A stretch of DNA of 6,049 nucleotides from Candidatus Iainarchaeum sp. (GTDB lineage: Archaea; Iainarchaeota; Iainarchaeia; Iainarchaeales; JAFGBZ01): contig JACRDJ010000021.1 of NCBI GenBank assembly GCA_016218635.1, forward strand, positions 1-6,049, in the 5' to 3' direction. Positions 1 through 6,049 of this stretch are shown here, in pieces. Under the pieces are notes generated by a model, which did no database searches, was not told the DNA's origin, and worked only from the letters and a program-made list of their open reading frames with translations. The translations under genes were made by a program, and so were the position numbers. Position 1 is the first letter of the stretch. Each line of letters starts with the position of its first letter.

Positions 1-2
1 CG

Positions 3-3000
3 GAACAGGTGTATCCGGACAGCGAAATCAGCATTTCCAGCCAATCAAACGGGATTACGCTCCAGGACTACCGCATTTTGTCCCTGACCGGCCAGACCCT
101 TTCAGGAACCGCGAACAGCAACGAACTCCGGCTTGCAGTCGGGGAAATGGGAGCCGACCGCCAGGTCAGCGGGGAAGTCCAGTTCAGGACCCGCAAAGAA
201 GGAGTCAACCTCCTCGAGATCGCGCTCCTGTCCGCCGGAGAAAAAATATTCGTGCGCGAAATCCGCATCAATACCGAAGCCGCCCAGCCCATGGCCGTGG
301 ACGTACTCCCCAAAATCATCGTTCCCTTCATCCAGAACAACGTGCTGGTGAAGGTCCAGGACGAAAAAACCGGGAACGAACTGCCGGCTGCGTACGTGCA
401 GGTGCTCGTGAACGGAAAACCGTACTCGAACGGAAAAACAAACCCGGAAGGAATTTACGCATTCGAACTCGCAGGCCCCAATGCCGGAGACACGGTTGAA
501 ATCACCGCCGAAAAAACCGGTTACCAGGAAGTGCACCAGACCATTAAAGTCAGCGAAAACATTCTCACCGTGCTTCCCACCGACGTTTCAGAAACCATCA
601 CCCTGGGCCAGCTGGAGTCCGCCAGCATTCCGCTCGTGCTCCGCAACCTTTCCCTGATTCCCCTGCGCATTGAGGAAGTTTCGTTTGCCGGGTTTGAGGA
701 CTATGTGAACGTGCAGGCACCGACCGACCTTAAAGGAAAACTCATTGACATTTTGCAGGACACCAACACCATCCTGAAATTCAGCTTGAGCCCCAAGGGA
801 GAAAAAATATCCAAGCCCACGGAAGTGAAAGGCGAAGTCATATTCAAAGTCGGAACGATTGACACCAACAGCTGGTTCACCCGCGTGCCCGTTTCCCTGC
901 ACCTGGGATTCGGCGGGGAAGTCAGCGACACCGCCTGCTTTGGCGTCAACCCCAACGCATTCAAAATCATTGCCGGAACCGAGGTCAAAAAGCTAAGCTT
1001 TGACTTCATCAACCACTGCCAAAGCGCGGACACCGACGTATTCCTCTACAGCGTGCAGGCCAAAATCAAGCAGTCCGCGGAGAACCCCCTGGGCGAATTC
1101 AAGGTCACGGCAAGAACCGAACCCCAGGGGTCCGTGCTCGGAGAATCCTTCACGGTTGTGGCCCCCCGGCTGGCCAAGAACGAAACCGTTCCCGCCACCC
1201 TCGAATTCAAGCCCGAAAACGTCGCGGCCGGAGCCGGAGAATACGAAATTGAATTCAAGGCCATTCACCGCACCCAGAACGGGGACCAGGAACTCTCCCG
1301 CACCATGAAAGTCAGCGTGCAGATCACCAACCTCGCCCAATGCGTGGAAGTCACCCCCGACAACATCACCCTCGAATCCTGCCTGGGCGGAACCGGGTAC
1401 GGAAACTACGGAAACCAGTTTGGCGGACCCCTCACCAACGCCGGACGCAGTGCATTCAACCCCAACGGAATCGACACCTACCGCGCCCAGGTGCCCGGCT
1501 CACCCATCCAGCCCTGGTACCTGAACTCGCAGTCCGGATACGGAGGAAACATGCCCCCCACCTACCTTAACTCCTCCTACAACGGATTCAACAACTACAA
1601 CGGATTCCAGCAGGATTACCGCAACCAGCCCGCATACCCCAACATGCAGTACTATAACCCGCTCTACTCATCCGATTTCCAGAACAATTCATTCAATAAC
1701 ACCTGGAGATGCGGCAGCGGACAAAAACTGCTCATCCGAAACAACTGCGCGGTCCCCATCAAGGTGGACGTATCGGACGGACCCCAGATCCTCGTCGAAA
1801 AATCCAATTTCACCATCGAACCCAACTCGGAAGGAAGCACGGGGCTCTCGCCCGCCTACCTCGTGGGCCGCTACGAACTCAAAGTGAAAGCCAAGGTAGC
1901 CACCTCAAACGAAAACACCCAGGAAATCAAGACCGTTCCGGTCACCATCACCTCCGAACTGCTGAAAACCTACACAGACTGCATCAGCATCAGCCCCGAA
2001 GGAACGCTTTCATTCAACGAATTCATCCCCAAGGCCAAGAAAGTCAAAGTCATCAACACCTGCTATAATTCCGGCATCCACCTGCTCCCCAACAGCCAGA
2101 CCATCCGGTTCACCACCAGCGGACTGCTTAACCCCTCCGACCGAACTACCAATGCCGGCGAACCCAACCCCCGCCTCGTACCCGGACAGTCCGACAATAA
2201 CCCCTTCAATGAAGGATTCCCTCCCGGCACCACGCCTGTGGACAACTCCGTCATCAGCGCTTGGGAATACCTAAGCGAAGACTTCCAAACCAGCCCCGAA
2301 GGAGCCGTCACCCAGGTACTGACATTCGAAGTGGCCCGCAACCTCTCCCGCTTCCAGACCGAAGCCCCCAAGCTCCTGCGCGCCGGAAAAGTATTCCAGC
2401 AGGTCGGCGAAATCCGGTACTGGCTCACCGCCTGCTATTACGCCGTCAAAGGCCGCACCAACATGCAGGTCAGCTTCATTTCCCCCCAATACGGAAGCAC
2501 CCGGACCGTAACATTCCCATTAACCGTGGAAGACTACTGGAAAGCCGGAGACTGCGCGGACGGAGTCATATCGTATGGGGACATGAGCACCAAACCCGCG
2601 GCCTGCCTCAATAAAACCGCGCTCAACTTCACTCCCGGCCAATGCATTGAGGAAAAAGACGTACGCAACGTGCTCAAAACCAAACTCAACGGAGGCCTCT
2701 TCAAGTACTCCCGGCAAACCTACGACTTCCAGAAACGCACCTGGGTGGAAGGAGACGGATGCGGTTCCATGGACAAAATCACCGGCATCGCTCCCCAGGA
2801 ATTCAAACAAAACAACATTTCATTCGAAGTCAAAAACGACGGACACGAAATCGAAGTCATCCCCAACTTCGCAGGATGGGACGGAGAACAAACCAAGGTC
2901 AGCCAGGCCCTCCAGATGACCGTCAGCCGCTTCGTCACCAACGCCACCGAAACCACACCCTTCCAGCTGAACTTTGAAATCTGCAAACGCGGAAAAGAAC

Positions 3001-5126
3001 AGGTCATCACCACCGGCCCAACCACCGCCTGCCCCGCCGGAGTCACCGGAGAAACCGTATACAAAAAATACGGCTTCGACAAACTCTCCCTGGAATGGAA
3101 CCCGGAATTAATCAGCAAGGACTACTGCGACCGCTACCAGGACTTTGCGGCCGGCGACACTGAACTCAAAGAAAACCCGTCCGCCAAATTCTGCGACGGC
3201 CTCCAGTTTGCCATTGCATTCAGCCAAAAGAAAGCGAAATTCGATGAATTCGTGAAGAAAAACAAGGCTGCCGTGGAAGCATTGGATGAAAAAAAAAGGA
3301 CTGCGGACGAACTGTTCCAAAAACTCCTCGAAGGACAAACCATTAAAATAATGAATTTCGGCACCGAACTCCGGTTCATCAAGGGCGCGGACAACGGTTT
3401 CGTGAAACTGCCCAACCTCCCCCACGACGCAACCGTGGACACTGTTAATGCCGGCACCCTCACCGACCCCACCAGCATCACCAACACCCTCAACGCATTC
3501 AACACCCTGCTCGGAACCGACCAAAAAGAAAACGCGAAAAAAATACTGATACTGATTCCGACTAAGGGCCTTGAAAGCCACTACGATTCAGCTGCCAAAA
3601 CATTCAAACCGGAAGTGACTGAAGACGTGAACCTGGGCGAAGACAAAACCACGCTCGGTATCCTGTGGGCGGACACCGTCATGGTCAGCGGAAAAGAGTA
3701 CATGATCTGGACGGGCGAAGAATACCTCAAAGTCCAGGAAGAACTTCGGACGGCCATCGGAACCGATGCAGGAAAAGACCAGAACGGAGCAACCATTAAG
3801 AGGACAGATAATCCCTCTGTCAAGGTTGAACCCTACCTGCTTAACCTCATCTACAACAATTCAGCCGTCATTTACGCCAAGCTCCTGGATGGGAATGCCC
3901 AGAAGGACCCGGAATTATTCAGGGGAAAAACAATCCTGCCCGAAGGCTATGACACCTATGAAAAATTCAGGAAAGACATCCTTGAGGTCGAAGTATTCCT
4001 CAAGCAGGAAACCTACAATGCGGAACTCGCGAAAGACTTCAATACGCAGTACAAAGACCAGATCAAGAATGCCAGCACGGACCTCTCATTTAAGGAAAAC
4101 ACGCTCCAGCCCGGCGAATACATGAGCGGGTTTGGCCTCACCAGCCAGTACGTCATTTACTTCGGAATCCCCGCCATCCGGGGACTCGACAAAATCCAGC
4201 AGGACCTCCGAGACGCGGACAAAAGCAAAAAACCCACTGAATTCAATTACCTGCAGAACGCGCTCTTCTATCACCCGTTTGACGGCGAGCTGGGAACCCA
4301 GAAAGAAGAAAAATTCGTTAAATACGACAAACGGGAAGGGTACGGCCGCATTTACACCCAGAACGGGGCGGGCGCGGTGCTCTACCTCAACGACAAGCAG
4401 GTGGCGGCCTATTATTCGCCTTCGGCCGGAAAGAACAACGAACTGCCCGTCAATTACGTGAATGCGCTCTCAGAAGAGATGGCAAAAGGAAAAATCCTTT
4501 CCGTGGACCGCAGTGAAATCCAGTTCCTGCCCTCCGACCCCGTGGTGCTCTCACTCGACATTACCGGCGGAAAAACGGGCAGCAGCGGAGTCCTCTTCGA
4601 ACTCCGCGAAAACCAAACCCGCATCGGTTCATTCGATGAATGGAACCTTAAGGGAGAAAACGAAGCCGCCCAGGCCCGCCTGCTTTCCGCGGACGCCGTG
4701 TGCCCGGAAAGCAAAAAGTTCCTGAACGGAACCTATTACGGGTTCACATACGCGGACACCAATCCCCGCTCGTACGAAAAAGTGGCCTACCTGCCCAGCC
4801 AGACCAGCCTCACCAACCAGGCCGAGTACTCATTTTTCTTCGGGTGCGCAAACCCCAAGGCCACCCTGAATGCATTCAACCCCATTGCGGACGACGAATT
4901 CCAGAAATCCGTCACCCTCTCCCGCGGACAGGACCCCATCCGCCTGGATTTCACCCAGCGCGCCAAACTCCGGGTACAAAACCAGTACCCGCTGAACAAC
5001 CTCACGAACGGAATCAAAAAAGAAGTCATCTGCGTTCAGGAAAACGGAAGCAGCCGCCTGGACTACTACTGGAATGAACCCAAATTACAGAAAGCCACAA
5101 AAGGCGAAATCAACCTGCGAAACTGA
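3..5126 (+). CDS. Giant multi-domain Ig-like surface or secreted protein, 5'-partial
   Basis: Function is not recognised; it is probably an extracellular structural or adhesion-type protein. The frame is open to the left edge (Glu-Gln codons precede the GTG at 9), so that GTG is probably internal and any signal peptide lies outside the window. Residues below count from the GTG. Residues 1-90 look like a beta-sandwich. Residues 100-188 resemble a carboxypeptidase-regulatory-like sandwich (GKTNPEGIYAFEL, then a TVEITAEKTGY strand). Residues 193-300 are Ig/ASH-like without Cys. Residues 310-440, 445-650 and 658-840 each begin with a C-x26-C pair once a 108-residue loop in the second of these is removed. 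Residues 849-1062 hold nine cysteines. Residues 1063-1564 have none and start with a charged helix (about 1072-1110). Cysteines return at 1565, 1613 and 1675. There are 20 Cys in all, which suits disulfides, and about 17 N-x-S/T sequons. No C-terminal membrane helix or sorting motif is seen. The domain calls come from residue patterns only. The reading frame itself is very secure. Confidence 0.9.
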   Translation, partial: EQVYPDSEISISSQSNGITLQDYRILSLTGQTLSGTANSNELRLAVGEMGADRQVSGEVQFRTRKEGVNLLEIALLSAGEKIFVREIRINTEAAQPMAVDVLPKIIVPFIQNNVLVKVQDEKTGNELPAAYVQVLVNGKPYSNGKTNPEGIYAFELAGPNAGDTVEITAEKTGYQEVHQTIKVSENILTVLPTDVSETITLGQLESASIPLVLRNLSLIPLRIEEVSFAGFEDYVNVQAPTDLKGKLIDILQDTNTILKFSLSPKGEKISKPTEVKGEVIFKVGTIDTNSWFTRVPVSLHLGFGGEVSDTACFGVNPNAFKIIAGTEVKKLSFDFINHCQSADTDVFLYSVQAKIKQSAENPLGEFKVTARTEPQGSVLGESFTVVAPRLAKNETVPATLEFKPENVAAGAGEYEIEFKAIHRTQNGDQELSRTMKVSVQITNLAQCVEVTPDNITLESCLGGTGYGNYGNQFGGPLTNAGRSAFNPNGIDTYRAQVPGSPIQPWYLNSQSGYGGNMPPTYLNSSYNGFNNYNGFQQDYRNQPAYPNMQYYNPLYSSDFQNNSFNNTWRCGSGQKLLIRNNCAVPIKVDVSDGPQILVEKSNFTIEPNSEGSTGLSPAYLVGRYELKVKAKVATSNENTQEIKTVPVTITSELLKTYTDCISISPEGTLSFNEFIPKAKKVKVINTCYNSGIHLLPNSQTIRFTTSGLLNPSDRTTNAGEPNPRLVPGQSDNNPFNEGFPPGTTPVDNSVISAWEYLSEDFQTSPEGAVTQVLTFEVARNLSRFQTEAPKLLRAGKVFQQVGEIRYWLTACYYAVKGRTNMQVSFISPQYGSTRTVTFPLTVEDYWKAGDCADGVISYGDMSTKPAACLNKTALNFTPGQCIEEKDVRNVLKTKLNGGLFKYSRQTYDFQKRTWVEGDGCGSMDKITGIAPQEFKQNNISFEVKNDGHEIEVIPNFAGWDGEQTKVSQALQMTVSRFVTNATETTPFQLNFEICKRGKEQVITTGPTTACPAGVTGETVYKKYGFDKLSLEWNPELISKDYCDRYQDFAAGDTELKENPSAKFCDGLQFAIAFSQKKAKFDEFVKKNKAAVEALDEKKRTADELFQKLLEGQTIKIMNFGTELRFIKGADNGFVKLPNLPHDATVDTVNAGTLTDPTSITNTLNAFNTLLGTDQKENAKKILILIPTKGLESHYDSAAKTFKPEVTEDVNLGEDKTTLGILWADTVMVSGKEYMIWTGEEYLKVQEELRTAIGTDAGKDQNGATIKRTDNPSVKVEPYLLNLIYNNSAVIYAKLLDGNAQKDPELFRGKTILPEGYDTYEKFRKDILEVEVFLKQETYNAELAKDFNTQYKDQIKNASTDLSFKENTLQPGEYMSGFGLTSQYVIYFGIPAIRGLDKIQQDLRDADKSKKPTEFNYLQNALFYHPFDGELGTQKEEKFVKYDKREGYGRIYTQNGAGAVLYLNDKQVAAYYSPSAGKNNELPVNYVNALSEEMAKGKILSVDRSEIQFLPSDPVVLSLDITGGKTGSSGVLFELRENQTRIGSFDEWNLKGENEAAQARLLSADAVCPESKKFLNGTYYGFTYADTNPRSYEKVAYLPSQTSLTNQAEYSFFFGCANPKATLNAFNPIADDEFQKSVTLSRGQDPIRLDFTQRAKLRVQNQYPLNNLTNGIKKEVICVQENGSSRLDYYWNEPKLQKATKGEINLRN
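936..1019 (+). repeat. Cys-framed Ig/ASH-like module start, copy 1 (C-x26-C)
   Basis: This encodes residues 310-337 of the giant protein, counted from the GTG at 9. The first Cys is followed by an N-P turn, a hydrophobic strand and a second strand ending FINHC. The same spacing and the pattern 'P near the start, V/I-x-N-x-C at the end' recur at residues 445-580 (with a loop) and 658-685. This looks like the first two strands of an Ig-like fold pinned by a disulfide. The spacing is seen in the sequence; the disulfide is inferred. Confidence 0.5.
1398..1415 (+). repeat. Perfect 9-bp tandem duplication in the low-complexity loop
   Basis: TACGGAAAC occurs twice back to back, in frame, and encodes YGN-YGN (residues 464-469). 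It lies at the start of the Asn/Tyr/Gly-rich loop and is the kind of duplication left by replication slippage. Confidence 0.85.
1577..1612 (+). repeat. 18-bp-period in-frame duplication in the low-complexity loop
   Basis: CTACAACGGATTC occurs at 1577-1589 and again at 1595-1607, an 18-base period that is a multiple of three. It encodes the tandem motif YNGF-NN-YNGF. With the 9-bp duplication upstream it suggests that the loop grows by short slippage events. Confidence 0.8.
1980..2063 (+). repeat. Cys-framed Ig/ASH-like module start, copy 3 (C-x26-C)
   Basis: This encodes residues 658-685, from CISISPEGTLSF to KVKVINTC. It is the clearest uninterrupted copy and serves as the reference for the pattern. 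It is followed by a strand and then a Pro/Asn-rich linker at about residues 705-745, before the domain appears to resume toward residue 840. Confidence 0.55.
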
Positions 5127-5132
5127 ATAATT

Positions 5133-5582
5133 ATGCGAGCCAATCAACTCGTGGTCAGCGTTCTTTCCGTCATCGGCTTTTGGGCCGGTGCGTTTGTGAA
5201 TCATTATTTTTCCCTGCCCGTGAATGGATTGGGAATCAGTGACCCGTTTTTGTTTCTCACCCTGAGCGTGCTGGTTGGATTCATCGGTTCGATGGCCGCA
5301 TTCGGTTACCTGGGATTTTTTCCGCTCACGCTCTGGGGCGTGCTCTCCAAATCCTTCGTGTTTGCCAACCCCGAACTCTCGGTTCTGCTCCTGCTGCGCC
5401 TGGGCATCGGCGTGTATGCCGGCAGCATGGGAGGCGAGCAGGCTTGGAAGGAACTCAATGAAGGAAAACCGGCCCTGCAGTTACGCCGCATGTTCTTTTT
5501 TCTCCTCATCGCACTGGTGATCGCCGCCCTCATCAGCCAGGTTCCCAGTTATATGGAACTCAACTGGATCACCCTTCAGTGA
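5133..5582 (+). CDS. Small multi-pass membrane protein, 149 aa, unrecognised family
   Basis: This is an integral membrane protein with about four hydrophobic helices: residues 7-26, 38-60, 80-98 and 117-138, with a further hydrophobic stretch (GFFPLTLWG) at 61-70 that may be re-entrant. A short charged loop (QAWKELNEGK, 103-112, then LRR) separates the last two. The ATG lies six bases after the TGA of the giant protein gene. No Shine-Dalgarno-like purine run is visible upstream, so coupled translation or re-initiation is likely and the two genes probably form one operon. The Gly-Phe-Phe-Pro stretch, the Pro-Glu start of the third helix and the final IAALI helix faintly recall the SpoIIM/DUF95 family; this is a weak resemblance, not an assignment. 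By position it could anchor, export or help assemble the upstream protein, which is inference only. Confidence 0.82.
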   Translation: MRANQLVVSVLSVIGFWAGAFVNHYFSLPVNGLGISDPFLFLTLSVLVGFIGSMAAFGYLGFFPLTLWGVLSKSFVFANPELSVLLLLRLGIGVYAGSMGGEQAWKELNEGKPALQLRRMFFFLLIALVIAALISQVPSYMELNWITLQ

Positions 5583-5647
5583 ATGCCATCCGGTCAAAAC
5601 GGTGAGTGCGGTTTCCGGGCAGAATAATTTCCGCATGTGAATGCCCT
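5583..5647. other. Convergent intergenic gap with no clear signal
   Basis: This 65-base gap lies between the stop of the membrane protein gene (+) and the stop of the ATPase remnant (-). No strong hairpin, T-run terminator or promoter is evident on either strand. A GTGAATGCC 9-mer occurs at each end (5579-5587 and 5637-5645), which may be chance. Confidence 0.6.
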
Positions 5648-6049
5648 CTAAAAATCGTTCAGATCGTACGCGAGAAACCCTTCCGATCTTAGTTTTTGCT
5701 TGTTTTCAATTTGCCTGGCCACAATTCCGAATTTTAGAGGACCACGTTTTTTGTTCAGGTAGCCGGTCTTGGTTTCAAGGTTTTTAAGAATGCGGCGACC
5801 GTTTGCATAAGACAGTTTTTTCCATTTGAATTCAAACGCATAAGCAGATATGGCGTCTTTTCCCATGCAGTCAATTTCATAGGTATTTGCGCCCTGAGGG
5901 GCTCCGGGTATTTTTCCCCATTGCCTTCGGGTTTCCGGAAGACCCAGCTTTTTTTTCAGGAATTCACGTGCAGGATTTTCAAAGGCCAGTCCTTACGCGG
6001 CCGGAAGGCCTTTTTTCAGCCGCGCCAGGAATTCCGGTTTCCGGGAAGC
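5648..6049 (-). pseudogene. C-terminal part of a DUF234-type AAA ATPase, interrupted by an in-frame TAA
   Basis: On the minus strand one frame runs from the right edge to a TAG at 5648-5650, broken once by TAA at 5993-5995. After the TAA come GLAFEN-x-AREFL, QWGK, YEIDCMG and AFEFKWKK. This pattern is typical of the PD-(D/E)xK nuclease-like C-terminal domain of archaeal ATPases with DUF234 (related to DUF4143 proteins). The Asp of YEID and the E-x-K of FEFKW are the expected active-site-like residues. Before the TAA the same frame continues with KPEFLARLKKGLP, which also fits this family, so the break is a nonsense codon rather than a frameshift. The ATPase domain with its Walker motifs lies beyond the window. 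The only standard start after the stop is ATG at 5864-5866, which would give a 72-residue piece lacking the motif Asp. A sequencing or assembly error is an alternative. The region looks more AT-rich than the giant gene. Confidence 0.68.

Larger units (their letters stand above)
1383..1706 (+). other. Asn/Tyr/Gly-rich low-complexity loop inside an Ig-like module
   Basis: This is the in-frame segment for residues 459-566 of the giant protein. By hand count of its 108 residues it has about 19 Asn, 15 Gly and 13 Tyr, with no Lys and no Glu and only three Asp and three Arg. The flanking modules are charged and Lys/Glu-rich. The composition is prion-like and points to a disordered or sticky surface loop. 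It holds three N-x-S/T sequons (residues 521, 559, 563). Cys 458 immediately precedes it and Cys 568 lies two residues after it. The underlying DNA has small tandem duplications at 1398-1415 and 1577-1612. Confidence 0.7.
1341..1748 (+). repeat. Cys-framed Ig/ASH-like module start, copy 2, split by a 108-residue loop
   Basis: This encodes residues 445-580. The first half starts CVEVTPDNITL and the second half ends KLLIRNNC, matching the start and end of the copies at 310-337 and 658-685. C445 and C580 are 135 residues apart. Removing residues 459-566 leaves exactly the C-x26-C spacing of the other two copies, so the module appears to be interrupted by an insertion between its first two strands. 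Extra cysteines at 458 and 568 sit beside the insertion point and could close the loop. The module then continues with beta strands to about residue 650. Confidence 0.5.

Noticed and set aside
9..11. GTG as the start codon of the giant gene
   Set aside because: The frame stays open to the window edge, the visible sequence begins in the middle of a beta-rich domain, and there is no signal peptide or upstream signal. The gene almost certainly starts further upstream.
102..536. Long antisense frame opposite the giant gene, and similar ones at 3108-3581 and 2063-2428
   Set aside because: These follow from the near absence of T at third positions in the sense gene, which removes antisense stops. 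Their translations have no recognisable domain and the sense strand is clearly coding.
1709..2068. Alternative plus-strand frame of 119 codons rich in His, Arg and Gln
   Set aside because: It lies wholly inside the giant gene, and its biased composition is what a frame-shifted reading of that codon use gives.
5590..5620. CCGG-based hairpin as a terminator in the convergent gap
   Set aside because: Only about four base pairs can form before mismatches, and no T-run follows on either strand.
5579..5645. GTGAATGCC direct repeats as possible attachment or target-site duplications
   Set aside because: Only nine bases are shared, the first copy overlaps the stop of the membrane protein gene, and the 49 bases between hold no element. 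Chance is a sufficient explanation.
5133..5866. The ATPase remnant as a functional partner of the upstream pair
   Set aside because: It lies on the opposite strand, converges on the pair, and is interrupted by a stop. Nothing links it to the other two genes.
1..6049. CRISPR array, tRNA, rRNA or insertion sequence
   Set aside because: No regularly spaced repeats, cloverleaf-like segments, rRNA-like sequence, transposase or inverted terminal repeats were seen on either strand by eye.

Overview
The window is a protein-coding stretch from a prokaryote, most likely an archaeon and possibly a DPANN-type one (Diapherotrites or Micrarchaeota-like). The assignment is an inference. It rests on a very large secreted-type protein built from Ig-like modules, a short tail of what looks like an archaeal DUF234-type ATPase, and the lack of a Shine-Dalgarno motif before the second gene. 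No rRNA, tRNA or other phylogenetic marker is present to confirm it.

Layout. Positions 3-5126 (+) hold one giant open frame that is still open at the left edge, so its N-terminus is missing. It reads as a cell-surface or secreted protein. It starts with an Ig-like sandwich, then a carboxypeptidase-regulatory-like sandwich. Next come Ig-like/ASH-like modules, three of which share a C-x26-C framework. A Cys-rich middle and a roughly 500-residue cysteine-free region of unknown fold follow, and a C-terminal part has three more cysteines. The third Ig-like module is split by a 108-residue Asn/Tyr/Gly-rich, Lys/Glu-free loop with a cysteine at or next to each end. Six bases after its stop lies a 149-residue multi-pass membrane protein (5133-5582, +), probably co-transcribed and translated by re-initiation. 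A 65-base convergent gap follows. The right end (5648-6049, -) carries the C-terminal nuclease-like domain of a DUF234-type AAA ATPase, interrupted by an in-frame TAA, so it is probably a decaying gene.

How the genes may work together. The giant protein has no C-terminal membrane anchor or sorting signal. The coupled membrane protein is therefore a reasonable candidate for an anchoring, export or assembly partner, but nothing in the sequence proves this. The ATPase remnant points the other way and looks unrelated.

The most notable features are the loop-interrupted Ig module, the small in-frame tandem duplications inside that loop, and the unrecognised cysteine-free C-terminal region with a local change in codon use. 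No complete novel system (CRISPR, defence island, mobile element or RNA gene) can be supported from this sequence.
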